Source: Lotus japonicus
Taxonomy: Eukaryota > Streptophyta > Magnoliopsida > Fabales > Fabaceae
Assembly (NCBI RefSeq): GCF_012489685.1
Contig: NC_080041.1
Span: 31,795,780-31,859,779 of the forward strand
Direction: 5' to 3'
Length of the DNA: 64,000 nucleotides
In this document: in pieces, positions 1-13,000 of the stretch
Numbering within the stretch: the first letter of the stretch is position 1
Layout of the letters: each line of letters opens with the position of its first letter
Program-made: the position numbers and the translations under genes
Notes under the pieces: model-generated
Databases searched by the model: none
What the model saw: the letters and a program-made list of their open reading frames with translations, nothing else
What the model was told of the DNA's origin: nothing

Positions 1-129
1 CGATTGACTGCGATTTTGGCCGCGAATCGCGCCGCTCCAGCCGCGACGGTGATCCGCGACGCGATTGTTTCAGAATCGCAGGGAGGGGCCGCGACGCGAT
101 GGTGCGATTTGCTGCGATTGACTACTATG
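1..129. mobile_element. End of a hAT-like element, cut by the window edge
   Basis: The stretch is GC-rich with reiterated gcgatt/cgcgac words, unlike the AT-rich DNA that follows. It ends in gactactatg at 120-129. This is nearly the inverted form of the terminal catggtagtc of the complete element at 21982-22606, so I read it as the right terminus of a related hAT-like element whose left part lies before the window. The bases that follow (130-137) would be one copy of an 8-bp target duplication, but the partner is not visible. Confidence 0.4.
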
Positions 130-1387
130 ATTTGAGGTAGATCAATTGATGGCTTCTGAGACAAATAATGGTGTCAACTTTGACATTGATAACTCGCGAA
201 AACTAGAGAGTGAGCCAGCGTTAACAGCAGCTGAAGCCCTAAAACCAGAAAACCAAAAATCGAGAGTGAACCATACGAAGACCACATACAAAGGTGTCAC
301 CTTCAAAACCTAATTGTATAAAGTCGGCCAAGATCACTTTAATAAGACCATCTCGAACGATGAGACGCAAACTAAGAACTCAAACAGCAAGATATGTCAC
401 AGGGAGATGAAAAAACACAGTAGACCCACGAACCAAACAGGGCACTAGAAGAGGAAGACCGAATGATCACAACAGTGGCGCCACAATACATGTCAAAACA
501 TAGCCAAATAACGGACCCAAAAAACCAAGCCTGGCCGAAACACAAAGAGGACCAGCGAGAACAAAGCAGCGGAGAGAGGCATCAAAAACAGCAGACCCAA
601 CAACCAAAAGGGGTCAAAACAGTCGATCAGTCATCAGTCTTGGAACCGGATGCACCTAGTCTCAAAACCATTATCTTCATCCAAACAATTCAAAATACGC
701 TTCTTAAAATAAAATCACAAATGGACTCTGGATGTAAAAAGACTTCTGGAAAAATTTTAAAATCACTTTTTTAGAGAGCTAGAACTTACAAATATAACAA
801 ACAAAAAATGACCTTTAATAAAGCAAAAAAACAGGTGATAACACCGAAGAACATTTGATGAGGAACCTTAAAGAGATAAGAATGGAAAAAATTGAGGTTC
901 AGTTGACAGTTGTTATAATGAGGAATTATTAAGGATAACTTTGTAATACTAATTAAGATAGTGTCACCTAAAAAATAGGAATTTTAATTTTCTCTCTTCT
1001 AGAATTGCTTTGTTAAAGTTATAAAAACAAGGTTCAATGAACAATCAGTTTTCTGGTTTTTTAAAATTCTGGTTTTTTATAAAAAGTATGCCTAAAGACT
1101 TGACAAAAGATTAAAGTGATTTAAAAAAAAAGAATTATTACTTCAAAAATAGAGATAAACGGGCTATACAAAACAACTATGATAAAAACTTTAATAATGA
1201 ACACACATTTTTGCACATAAATATAGTTATACATATACATAAACACAAACATCAGGATTGTAACAGCTCTCCATGCATTTTCTGAACACAAAGATGATGA
1301 AACTGCATAGGTACTAAAATTTGGAATGCATTTAACAACTTCTAATAGAAAGCTTGTAGCATAAATGCATTCAAAAGAACTACTTAC
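130..1387. other. No gene supported; missing 3' part of the exonuclease gene expected here or beyond
   Basis: AT-rich sequence with short reading frames on both strands that resemble no family I know. The exonuclease gene to the right should continue in this direction on the minus strand, because its last visible exon ends in a clean splice donor at 1387-1386. I looked for a following exon in frame with that donor and found none I could defend. The remaining exons are either beyond a long intron outside the window or were lost when repeats inserted. Confidence 0.4.
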
Positions 1388-4300
1388 CATTTTTTATCTT
1401 CAATAGAGCCAATTCCAAGGTAGCTCTAGCATCTTCAATGCTGTCATGCCCATTCCCTGACTGCTGTATCTCCCTTTTAAGAAATCTTTTAGCAAGAAAC
1501 CGTAGAGCAGTTTTATGAGATGACCCTCGTGGGTGTTTGTATAATACTGCTGTGTCAATGACCAAGTCATGGGATATTTTCAACGCTAATAAATCATTTT
1601 CTAAAGAGTGGCCAACGAGGATAGTCTCTTTGTAAACCAATTTTAGAAACTCTTCCTGAACATATGAAGCAATTGAAACTAAATCAGCAAAACAAATAGT
1701 TCAAACTGAACTGGTTTTCTGGTTGGACACAATAACAGCAATAAGAAAAATATTACACTAACGGAAATAAGAAAAATAAAAATAAACAAATCAAGACAAT
1801 TCAAGTAACAACCTGAATATCTCTCAAACTTGTTGTCACCCCATCTAACATCTCATATGTTATTCCACTAAATCTGCACATGACATAATCATTACATGCT
1901 GTCAACAATTTTGATTCAAGTCCAAGGAAGATAAAAAAACAGATCATATGAAAATAAAATAAAAATAAAAAATAGCTTTTTGTTCATTATTCCTCTCACC
2001 TTCAATTTTTTTTTTTCAATCTTTTTTTGGCTATGCTTTCAATATAAATAGACTACAGTAATCCCTACATTGGAGAATATCATCCAATAGTCTCCCAGTC
2101 AGGGTTTTCTAGAACTAGAAACAACAAAATATTATAAATCATTTTAATCTCTTCATTTAAAAAAAAAAAAAAACTAACCCCAAATTAAATGGAAATCACG
2201 AAGCCATACATATATGTTTTTGAAACATAACAAAATACAATAGAGCCTTATTGGAAGATTTTATAATCAGGTGAGAGTCTCAGCCTTGAATAGTTGAACT
2301 ATCCCCCACCAAAAGGGAAAAGGAACATAGAAAAATGTTCCAAATAAAAAATTTACACAGTACACGTAATGATAAGCTCACAAAAACAAAAGTTTCGGGA
2401 GGGGGGCATTAGAAGCAAAAAGCTTACCTTGTGTTGTAATCAGTGATAGCATTCGTTGGTTTAACTAACTTATCTATCAAAACCTGAAAAGAAAAATAAG
2501 TTTTAAAATATTAGGAAATGCGACATCACTGACTAAGTAAATGTTTCAAATTTTAGCGAGTTCACGAAGCCTCACTATGTAAAAAGATTACTTCAAGTTC
2601 TTTAAGGAAACCCAAAACAGAATCCCAACACAATAGCATGCCTTTTTAAATAGCAAATATGTAAACCACCATTAACAATAAAATGTAAGGTTGTTTTAAC
2701 ACCTACAAGGAAAAGATATCCATGAAAAGGTGATAAGCAACATAACATTGAGTTTCACGATTACGTTAACAGGTGCTGAGAAAACAACTTCCATGATTAA
2801 CATGCTGTAGTAAGAACATACATGCCAATTTATATATTACTAAGAAACCAACACAAGATGTGCGAGATCAGGCTAGTGAAAATAAATAAAAATAATGATC
2901 AATCATCTCAATGATAGTAATCAATAGTACATTTTTTTTACAGAGTACAAATGTAAGTTCAGTCAATACCTGCCCTTTAACATCTACCAGAGTAACTCTT
3001 GTCAGCTCAAAACCCTCGCTTGTTACACACTAATAAGAAAAGGCAGAAAACAAAAAATGATTGACCAAGATTATAGACTTACAAGATACCAATAAAAAAT
3101 ACCGCAGCTACTTCAATTTTTACTAAATATAGAATGATGCTCTTCAAAAGTTTGTCCGTATATACTGCATTCCAATAAAATTTCAGTTAATCTGATTTTC
3201 AGTTACCTCCACCTTAATTTTGTGAATATGAAAAGAATATAGTAGCATTGAGTTTTCTCTTAATGATCAATCCCAATTAATCAAGCAATTGCGCATTAAG
3301 ATAAATGAGTTCAAGACAACATTAAAGTGAAACTAAAATGATGGGAATGAAATAACTATTATGCTCCAGTAGTGGATTTCCAGATTTGAAGAGGGTGTTA
3401 AAATTGTTAAGTTTCATGATTTAAAAAATCATTACTTTGTTTTGCAGATAAGAAATTTGAAAGAAAATACTATATCATATACCCTCTAAGATTATGAACA
3501 CAATACATGAATCACCAACTTAAACATGTTTGTTTTCACTCTAGTAAGCAAACATTCTATAACCTGAGCTTAACAGTAAGCATACATGACAGAAAGACTT
3601 ACTCCTATTGATGACCAAATCTAGATAAGTTTATCATCATCCAAAAACTTTATTTGTAAAAGTTAAAAAAAAAAACACAATTATCTTCAAACCAAGCTGT
3701 TACCGACCGACTTACCATCTCACAATCAACTGCTAACATTTCATGAAAAGGAGATCCCAAAGGAGCAGGCAAAGTAGAAAGAAAACCTGTATGGCAAAAT
3801 AAAAAGAATCCAGTAAGCAAATGATAATGAAGATTAACATGTATAATGTGTCAGAGTAAAAATCACCTGGCTTATTAATAGAATATCCATTCTCTTCCAG
3901 ATCTTTCTCTGTTAGTGTATAGTACGTGACAGGGAAAGGTATATCTTTAGTTAGCTCCATATATGATAGACTGTTAGTACCAACACAGCCATCTTCTGCA
4001 AGGATACGTCAGATATTTCAACTAGCATCCAAATTCAAATGGGTTATATAGTCGCTTTGAAACGATAGCGATGCAATCATGTTCATGACAAATGAAAGAA
4101 TAGCTCCAATAAAGTTTCTCGAACAGGAAAAGGGCAGAATACTTCAATTAATTTTACCATACACACATATTACAAAGTATTAAGAAGGTGGTAAAATAAA
4201 CCTAGCATTGCCAAGTTTATGTCAAGCAAATAAACAAGTTGATATGTTCCTTAGCGCCCAATACTACAGATATCACAAAACGAAAAAAAAAATGTATAAA

Positions 4301-7300
4301 ATAGCCATCCCCTAGTAAATTTGAATTTAATAGCTTAAATTTTCAATTCATATCCATCAACATTCATCAACAATACACAATAGGTTAAACAGGATTGTGC
4401 TAATTCTTCTTCAGTTGTATAAAGATGCTTAAGAATCAAATTGATTAAATAGGAAAAATATAGGATCTGTATCAACTATATGACAAGTTGACAACTTCCA
4501 GTCATAGTTGTATACTGTTACTTTGCTGGGAGGGGAGAAAGCTATCAAAATAAAAGGCTAGTTTTAACAGCTTCATTTGTTTTTGGTTACAAGAGGAAAA
4601 TTAACTACACAAACTTCAGACAAAGCCTTCCTTGGATTTTTATTCTCCTCCCCGTACCACAAAAATGAAAAAGCCTCAGACAGATTCAAGACATAATTTC
4701 CCCAAGCAAATGAAACTACTACATAATGGTTTAAAGAATGAACACCTTGTTGTGGTGTCAGAGTAGCTTTCGTCATAATTGAACAATTTTCATCCCTCTT
4801 TCTTTTCACCTTGCATGTTAGCAGTGCATCTATTGTCTGCATACCATCTGATACACAGCTAGCCAAAATAAGAAAAAATAAGTCAATAGGAACTACATTT
4901 TGAAGGATATTAGAAGTAAATACATTTTCTTCTACAGACCTAAGAGCTAGGACTGGCCTTGGTTTGCCACAGAATTTTTTTAGACTGGGAAGCATTTTAG
5001 ATTGCGACAAGAACAAAGCTGCATCCAAGCCTGGCATATATAGCATCACCACTTTGGGAATAAGAGGTTTATTCTGCAATCATGAGAGAGCTGCATTAGT
5101 AAATTGTAGTATAACAAAAAGTGATATGATATAATCTATATTTAAATTGAAAAGAGCGGTAAATTTTTGGGTAAAGAGGGAAGGTCAATCTCTAATTTAA
5201 ATTCAAAAGAGCGGTCAATAATTTGGCATAAAGAATTTTAGCTTTGTCCAAATAACATTTTTCGGTGTTAAGACTCAAATATTAATGACACAGTCTCTCT
5301 TTAAGAAGCATGAAGATTGAGAGAACTAGTCTTTTTTGTTGTACCAGCACAACATGAGAAAATAATGAAATGAGAAAATAATGAAGATGTGGAACATGTT
5401 ACTGTACATATAGCACAACAATAATGAAATTTCATATCATTACAATTTGAAGAGAGAAAATCAGTGGTACACTGTATATACCAACATTATCATTTACAGA
5501 GGAGTGCTAGCAACACACACTTTTTTTTATAACAAGCAACACACTCATTTTGATTGGTTAATTTTTTTAAGAAGTGAGAGAAATGTGTTGACTTTTCAAC
5601 AAATAAACCAATCACAATGAGTGTGTTGGAGTGTCTTTAAAAGAGTGTGCTGCTAGCATTTCTCTTTGAATAAGACATTGGGAAGGTATCAGTGTGCTCT
5701 ATTCACAAGGTCAAGGTCTACCACCAGCTTCGGCAGGTCCTTATAGCAGTTACAGCAGATCATCTACCAAAGGGACTTGATGACAAGAGAGATCGGAACC
5801 TAAGCCTTCCAATCAAAGTCCTATGACCATCGCTGATAACACTGGTAAATTCAGGGACTGTTATTGAACTGAAAAGTGATTACAATGCAATTGCTCAATA
5901 GAGCTATGACTGGGAATCTAGGGATTTACAGAGAATTTGGGAAAACTGGGAAATTGGGGAAGAACACAAGGTTAGGGTTTCAACCTAGAGATCCCTCGAT
6001 CTCTCTCTGATTCCTCAATCAGAAATGAACCTCTAACTTCAATGCCTTCCTCAACAAGTAATCTAACTATTTATACTATTCAGTTGTAACTAACAACTGT
6101 TACTAACTATAACTGCTCCAGCTGTAGCCAGCTGTCAGCTAACAACCTAACAGCTTATTACAATTAAGTCCCCTTACTAACTAATATTTATCCCTGAGCC
6201 CTTCTTCTTCTTGAATAAACCTGCTTGAACCTATCAATCGCCAACTTTGAACAAATCCCCACTGGCTATAATTTCTTACTTTTCACAAAAATTACCCTCC
6301 CATTCTGTGCGCCTCATGTTTAATCAACAAAATTAATTTAATTATCAGCCATTACTGTGACTTACGAAATTGAAATGTCCTCTAAGTAATAAAGTAAACC
6401 TAAAATCAAATGAATCTTCATCTAATGATTTTTATGGAAGTAATGACTGGATACTCCTCCGCAGCCTCCGGCTATTCGCTTTCTCTTGTGCATAGCTAAA
6501 CTGGATCGAAGACCAAAATGATACAATACTCCCTGCATTGATCACTGTTCACTGTGTCTATCCATCTAGACAGTGAGTGACGAAGCATCTGAGTCAGAGA
6601 CCTCTCCGTCACAAGGTTTTGAGTTTAAAGTACATCCAGCCATCACTGCCTCAGTTTGTCACCCCAAAGTAGCTGGTTTGCCTCGCTACCTCAGGATCTG
6701 TATTTTCAGAATCACAGCAGAATCAATACTCCTGTGATTCCGACAATTCATCCCGTCATTATGGTGACAAAACATTACTCAAGTGATCCTATGAGAGAAG
6801 ACTTGCAGATATGGAATCGCAATTCATGTGATTCCAACAATCATGATTACAGGAGGTAAAGCCACTTGATGAAAGCAGTTAAGTACACGAGACAAAATTT
6901 GGCAAGATATGTGTTGAAATAAAAAGACGGGTAAAGATGATCTGTACCTTAATAAAGACCCATGATGGCATAAATCCTTCACCAAGCACCCAAGTTATAA
7001 GTCCTTGAATATCCTGTTTCACAATACAAATCCCATTCATAACTACTTCAGTTCAAATTTCAAGTCACATAGTGGTGGTAGGAACCTACATTAAGATTCA
7101 AAGTTGAATTATCTTCTGGTGACTTGAAAACAACATCGGCCTTGCCCTGCAAAAAACAGGACAGATTATGTCATTCCCGTTAAATATATGCTAAAAAACA
7201 TGAAACAAAACCCTGCGAAGAAACAAACGACAAAAGCATAGTAGCAAGTTATCGCAGAAGGAAGCTTAGACGGCATGTAAAAAACCAACGACTGATTATC

Positions 7301-8034
7301 GGTGCCTAGTCGCATATATGTATGTAATGTAGGTGAAGGGCCAGGGTTCTAACCCTGAGGAGGGATAATTTGTACTAATTTACTAACAACTAACATTTGC
7401 CTATAAAAAAAAATGTATGTAATACCAACTGAAAACTTTCCATGTCAAAGGACAACCTACGAGAAAAATTAGCAACACGTAAATCGAAAACAGCCAGTTG
7501 CTAAACACACAAAAGGGGGCATTTTTCACAAAAGGAATCTAATACTGCATATAAAATACATAACACAAAACAAATAATAGGAGACATAACAAATAGGCTA
7601 ACAAATATTTGAGTTTTGTAAACAAGCACCAAATTTGGGAACTCTAAAACCAGTTTACCCCAACTGGATTGCCACAAATAATCCAGAATTCAGCTAAGAA
7701 GACAATGAATGCTCTTTAACAAAGGTCAAAAAGTTAAGCAAAGAAACAGTTTCACTTCAATTCAAACTACAACTTCAAAATAAAAGTAACCAAAAGCAAC
7801 AAGCACCTCCTCATGATTAAAACCACATTCCAGCACCATTCTAGTCAAAACAAAAGCTCAAACTTGATGTCCCATAAGGAAAAACCAAAACAAAGAAATA
7901 AAAAAATCATAATAAAGACATGGAAAATTTACTTCGGGGCCGTAGATATCGTAGAACTTGGTGCATTTCTTGTTCGCCGTGGAATCCTGTTCGGCGCGAC
8001 TAGGGGATTCAGTATTCGCCTCCGAAGAATCCAT
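1388..8034 (-). CDS. SDN5: DEDDh RNA exonuclease, SDN5/Rex family (C-terminus not in window)
   Basis: Member of the plant small-RNA-degrading-nuclease/REXO group, 3'-5' exonucleases that trim structured or small RNAs (family knowledge). Exons in transcript order: 8034-7933, 7146-7090, 7013-6948, 5073-4940, 4858-4746, 3995-3867, 3786-3716, 3029-2970, 2483-2428, 1873-1813, 1655-1388. All are bounded by GT-AG and keep frame, giving 372 residues. The catalytic set is complete: AVDCEM gives D221 and E223, GHSLEND gives D304, and GHDSIEDA gives H353 and D358. The start is the first ATG, followed by a low-complexity Ser/Glu leader and then FYDIYGPE. The N-terminal domain (about 26-170) resembles that of Arabidopsis At5g25800. 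That protein, as I recall, is near 570 residues, so roughly 200 C-terminal residues are missing. The reading frame 4573-5079 hides an intron (4939-4859) that happens to be open. Introns 1 and 3 carry transposons. The gene is divergent from SBDS. Confidence 0.85.
5496..5668. mobile_element. Short MITE with terminal inverted repeats
   Basis: About 170 bp. The left end carries gtgctagcaacacac (from 5504) and the right end carries its inverted form, gtgtgctgctagcat (5645-5659), with the flanking agag/ctct also inverted. The interior is AT-rich and non-coding. It lies in intron 3 of the exonuclease gene. I could not fix the target duplication, so the superfamily is open; a Mutator-type or hAT-type MITE is plausible. 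Confidence 0.6.
5671..6300 (-). mobile_element. Ty1-copia-type LTR relic with degenerate primer-binding site
   Basis: Read on the minus strand, an LTR-like stretch (about 6300-5852, with a short CT-rich leader and a closing TCAATAACAGTCCC) is followed at about 5847-5832 by a degenerate match to the initiator-Met tRNA primer-binding site TGGTATCAGAGC. Some 160 bases of leader follow. No gag or pol reading frame remains. It sits antisense-neutral in intron 3 of the exonuclease gene (same strand as the gene). The boundary assignment is an inference from general LTR layout. Confidence 0.4.
7147..7317. other. Rest of exonuclease intron 1, left part
   Basis: Ordinary AT-rich intron sequence between exon 2 and the SINE. 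Nothing else recognised. The right part of the intron (7424-7932) is likewise featureless. Confidence 0.4.
7318..7423 (+). mobile_element. Short SINE-like insertion with 11-bp target duplication
   Basis: A perfect direct repeat atgtatgtaat at 7318-7328 and 7413-7423 brackets an 84-bp body. The body contains a box-B-like gggttctaaccct and ends in a run of A just before the second repeat copy. Target duplication plus A-tail is the mark of target-primed insertion. No convincing box A is present, so it is probably a 5'-truncated SINE. It lies in intron 1 of the exonuclease gene. Confidence 0.6.
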
Positions 8035-8600
8035 TGTCGCGAGAGGAGGTACCAACCTGGGACTTGAGTGAGTTCGAACACAACTCAACAAAAGCAATTC
8101 AACAAAAGGAAAAGTGTCTCAAACTGATGGTGAAATTGGGTAGGCGGTGGTGTGGGTCGCCTAGGGATTTTTCATGCCCTTTTCAAAGTCATGGGCCTCA
8201 TATTAGTCCACCTTCACAATTATCAATCAATTTTTAAAATAAATAATTAGGCTAAACTGAACTAATTACGATTACAATATGTTTTAGGTTTTTTTCTTAC
8301 TTTAGAAAGATAAATTGAATCCTTAGGGATAGATCCGTAGATATTCCTCATCTCAATTTATATATCTCATAGTTCTTACCACTTAAGCTATCATGCTGAG
8401 ACACAATATGACCCATGATATTTTAATTTTGTTTGTTTTTTTTCTTAAACAAGTTTCATAACGCTCCGAAGCACGATGTCTTTGTTTCTTTTTCTAAGTT
8501 GCCCCACAATTGATAGTTGTCATGAGATTAATTCACTCAAGACTCGAAAATCACATTAATTGAGATCACATTAAGTAAGTAGGTTTCTTCCACCAATTCC
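8035..8600. promoter_or_regulatory. Upstream region of the exonuclease gene
   Basis: Presumed promoter and 5' leader of the minus-strand exonuclease gene. The sequence is AT-rich beyond about 8180. I see no clear TATA element at a fixed distance and no coding sequence. Confidence 0.3.
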
Positions 8601-9290
8601 TTCTTCGTACACATCATCAAAGGATCGATTGAATCCTAGACTAAGTGTTTAGTCATTCAACTATCTTCCAATTGTCTTGTACCTTGCTAGTGTTAGATAT
8701 GAATAACGTAATTTGCATATTTTTTTGTTGAAGTCAGCAATTACCGACACTTTTTTGAAAGCCACCAGAAAAAATTAATAATAATACCAATACCTAGAAT
8801 TTTTTAATGGCGGTAAGGTCATCTCATCTTGATCAACTCGAAATAGAGTGAATCTAGTTATAACCAAAATTTGCATTCATGAAGGATAAAAGACGATGCT
8901 CATTTAAGTAACTGAGTTGTCTACCAAATTGTCTGTGTTTGGCAAATGAAAGCTTTCCTTTGAACATATCATGTTGAGATATGATAATCAACACACATAC
9001 GCCACTTTCTCACTTAACTTCTTTACGACGACCACGTTGGATAACCAAGTGGTGTAGCCAACTTCTATGATAAATCCATTTTCCAACATCTCTTTCACAT
9101 TCTCTTTATTGCTTTTCTATCTCTTTTACGCTTTTCTCTTTTTTTGAGTGGTCGACTCAGCTCTGGGGTCGATGAATAGCTTATGACAACAAAAGTCATC
9201 ATCTATCTCAAAAATATCGATTCGGTCCATCCGAACAAGTCAATGTTGTCCTTTCAGAATAAGACGAAGCGTCTTTTAGCGGCGGATCCA
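8600..9290 (-). pseudogene. Degenerate Ty3-gypsy reverse transcriptase fragment
   Basis: Minus-strand translation in shifting frames gives a recognisable series of plant Ty3-gypsy RT landmarks: an IDP-type stretch with a basic run (about 9190-9110), ENGFI.EV.YTTWLSNVVVVKK (about 9075-9010), KWRVC (about 9000), then LPNTDNLVDN and LSFMNANFGYN (about 8945-8860). Stops and frameshifts are frequent, so it is long dead. Protease, integrase and LTRs are not visible. It lies next to the insertion site of the LINE at 9410. Confidence 0.65.
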
Positions 9291-9459
9291 ACTTTGAGCT
9301 AACTTAAACTTAGGGTGTGTTTGGATCAACGTTTGGACAACTTTTGTCAAGAGCAACGTGGCAAACAAAATCGAATCAAGATGACAGAGAAGCAAGGATT
9401 CCTTGCATTAAGTAAACGTGAGTTTTTTTTTTGGTACATAGGAAAATTAAACGCCAAGA

Positions 9460-10083
9460 CTACAAACTAAAAGAATCCCCTTCAAGAAGAGGCACCACCT
9501 CCGCCGGAGGAGAAAGCAAATGTGTAACAGCACATTGAAGCCGCTCACCAATACTCGCCAAACAATCCGCCGGCTCATTACCGTCTCTAGAAACATGACA
9601 GATGTTAACCTCCCAATTTCGCGATAGAATAAGATGAATGTCCATCAACAAGCTACCATATTGGTGAAAATCATATCTACCCTTCGCCACCGCTCGGACC
9701 AACCCCAGACAATCCGTGCCACAAACAATTTTCCTCCAATTTCTACTCCAAACGTATGTCAGTCCCAGCAGCAGTGCTTGCATTTCAGCAAAGAGAGGAT
9801 CCCCGCCTGCTGCTCCTGCATAAAAGCCTCCTAGCCATTTCCCTGTAGCATCACGAACTAAACCTCCCATGCCCATACGGCCATGTACGTGACTGTAAGC
9901 TCCATCAACCATGAGCGAAATGCACCCCGTCGGAGGTGGTTTCCAGCGAACATGCCTCTGCAATGTCTGAGCTTGTTGAGCCTCACCTTTCAGCCAGCGG
10001 TCATGCTCCTCCAAGTCCCTTCGAACCTGGTCACACACTTGCGAGACTGTCCAACGTTGGTCACCAAGGATCGTTTCATTACT
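9460..10083 (-). pseudogene. LINE ORF2 tail: RNase H domain behind a premature stop
   Basis: In frame with ORF2 but separated from it by one TGA. It translates to an RNase H-like domain (RVT_3 type): VDGAYSHVHGRMG with the first Asp, FAEMQALLLGL with the Glu, TDCLGLV with the next Asp, and DGNEPADCLA near the end with the last Asp. All four acidic positions of the family are visible. The chain ends at 9460, 34 bp before the poly(A) tract, so there is almost no 3' untranslated region. It would be made only with stop readthrough. The interrupted context (Trp-Arg, stop, Ser-Asn-Glu) fits a CGA-to-TGA change. Confidence 0.85.
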
Positions 10084-13000
10084 TCATCGCCATTGGCGCC
10101 ACAACACGGCGAGAAATAGATCACAATGAGCCCCTCGAATCTGGGTTTGCACCCAATTTTGTACTGTCCCTGAGAAAAAACCATGCCAAGTCTGCGCATT
10201 GAAACGGAGCCAAACCTCACGTGCATGAGGGCAGTCACGAAGGGCATGTAAATTATCCTCCACCTCATGAGAACAACGCGAGCACCTAGGGGACACAGCG
10301 AGATGGCAGCGAAACCGGTGCGCATTCACCTGCGTAGCGTCATGCAAGAGCAGCCAAACGAACACCTTAAGTTTCTCAGGCACTCGCAATTTCCAGATGA
10401 GACCCCAATCAGTCACCAATTGAGGACCTATGAACGGAACAACTTGTTGTAGCCATTTATACGCTGAAGCTGCTGTGTAGGCACCAGAAGCACACAGATT
10501 CCATGTCCAGACGTCTGACAAGCGTGAGTCTACAATCGGTGCAATTTCCAGTAAGCTTTCATGATAACAAGATGGAATTGATGTGTAAAGAGAAGCCAAA
10601 TCCCAATTCCCATCCTTAATCAAATCCTTCAATTGGTACGCTGTATCTGAAATGTGAACAACGGGCACCATTCTGCCCATGGCCCCTCGACCTGACCAGT
10701 CTGCAAACCATAAGGAAGATTCTCCACTGCCTAGCTTGAATGTAAATCCATCTCGTAACTGATCACGCGCTCTCAACAAGCCTTTCCAAAAAGAGGATGC
10801 ATTCGGAGTAGCAGAGGCATTCAGAATGGTATGCTCTTTAAGATACTTGTGAGACAACACACTCACCCATAATTTATTTGGCTGATGCAATAACGACCAA
10901 ACTGATTTACCCAATACCGCTGTATTTGCAGTTACAGCATCACGCACGCCAAGCCCACCATCTTTTTTCTCCCTCCGAACAGTATCCCAACTGACCAAAC
11001 GCCAACCTCGCTTCGACGAACGCGAAGACCAAATAAAATTACTCGTCGCTCGATTAATCATTTGTGTCGTCTTGCGCGGCAGCCACACTGTTTGAGAAAT
11101 ATAGGTTGGAATCGCCGTCACCACAGACTTGGCCAAACAAATTCTACCAGCCCTGTTAAGCAATCTAGATTTCCAAGACGCCAAGCGACGATGAATTTGG
11201 TCAAGAAGAAATTGGAACCTTGTATGCGTGACTCTCCCAGCATGCAAAGGAAATCCCAAATAACGACCCAACTCACGCACCAACGGGATCGGGCTTGCAG
11301 CAACCAGACGTCGGCGTGCATCTCCTGTTACACCTTTTGAACACACTGCCTTGGACTTGTGGACATTGACAATCAAACCAGAACTACGGCCAAAGCTATC
11401 TAAAATTTGTGCCACACACTGAATCTGCCTTTCATTTGCTTTACAAAATAGCATAACGTCATCCGCAAAAAGAATATGCGATAATGATGGCCCCCCCCGA
11501 GAGATTGAAATCGGAACCCAATCCTTCTCCTCAACTGCCCTCTGAATGCGAATGGAAAGCTTCTCCATGCACAACACAAACAAATATGGGGACATCGGAT
11601 CTCCTTGACGCAGACCTCTATCAGTTTTGAAGCCAGGCAGGCGTTCCCCATTCCACAAAATAGATACTTTAGAGGAAGTCACACAACTCATTACTAAATT
11701 GATAATTACCTCCGGAAAATTAAAATCACGCAAGGTATCTTCTAGAAAGTTCCACTCCAACTTGTCATAAGCTTTTTCCAAATCTATTTTCATTGCTAAA
11801 GAGCCATTCCTCGCAGTTGAGTTCTCCATAAAATGAACAACTTCCTGTGCCAGAATTGCATTATCTGTGGTGCCTCTCCCAGGAATGAAACTAGACTGCA
11901 AGGGGCCAATAATATGCGTCAGAAAAGGTCTTAAGCGACCCACAAAGACTTTTGTAATGATTTTGTAAATCACATTACATAAGCCTATTGGTCTAAATTC
12001 CTTCATCTGGGTTGGCAAGTCCACCTTCGGGATAAGCACCAGTAAAGCTTCTGCATGAGAAGGATCAATGGAACCAGATAAGAATGCATTCTGAACAATC
12101 CTCCAAACATCATCGCCCACAATATCCCAATAAGATTTAAAGAATACTGGCTGAAAACCATCTGGCCCTGGAGCCTTAAATGACTTCATGGACATAAGTG
12201 CATTTCGCACCTCAGCTTTTGAAACTGGTGCAACTAGAGCCCTTCTACATTCATCAGAAATCCTGGGGACAGTCCCCGCCTGAAAGGGTTCATAATTAAG
12301 CGTTCCAGACCTGCAAAATAAATTTTTATAAAAATCAACTGCTCCTTGTCGGAGCTGACAATCATCAGTACACCATTCTCCATTAATTAACAGCCGATGA
12401 ATCTTATTTCGTTTACGGCGAATAATTGTCTGAGTATGAAAGAAGGCAGTATTCCTATCTCCAAATTTAATCCACTGCTCCCGAGATTTCTGATACCACA
12501 ATAATTCCTCTTGTCTCAAAACTTCACTGTACTCTTCCTGCAGAGAGCGTTCCAACTGGACCAGGCTGGAGGTAGTAACAAAATCCAACTCTCTTTGAAT
12601 ACCCTTAAGACGGCCTTCAATCCTCCTCTTCCGGCGGAAAATATTCCCAAAGACATCCTCATTAAAGGCTAAAGAGTCCACCTGCACCCGGAAAAGTTTC
12701 TCCTGAACATTGCCACCAACAGACCTCCAAGCGTTAGACACAACCTGTTTGTACTGCGCATGAGATGTCCAAGCTGCCAGAAAGCGAAACGGACGATTCC
12801 TGGGCCTAGCAGAGGGAGTATCACAACGAACCAGGATAGGATTATGATCCGAAAACATCCGAGTGAGAACTTCGACATACCCTTCCGGAAAAGCATGTCT
12901 CCAATCAAAATCACAAACTGCTCGGTCCAGACGTTTTGAAATTTTAAGAAAACCATGTTCCTTCCTATGCCAAGTAAAAAGTCCCCCTTTAGCCTCCATA

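Noticed and set aside
463..774. Open frame of 103 codons on the plus strand
   Set aside because: Lys/Gln/Thr-rich product of A-rich DNA with no domain, no intron context and no promoter. It probably lies in repeat or intron sequence.
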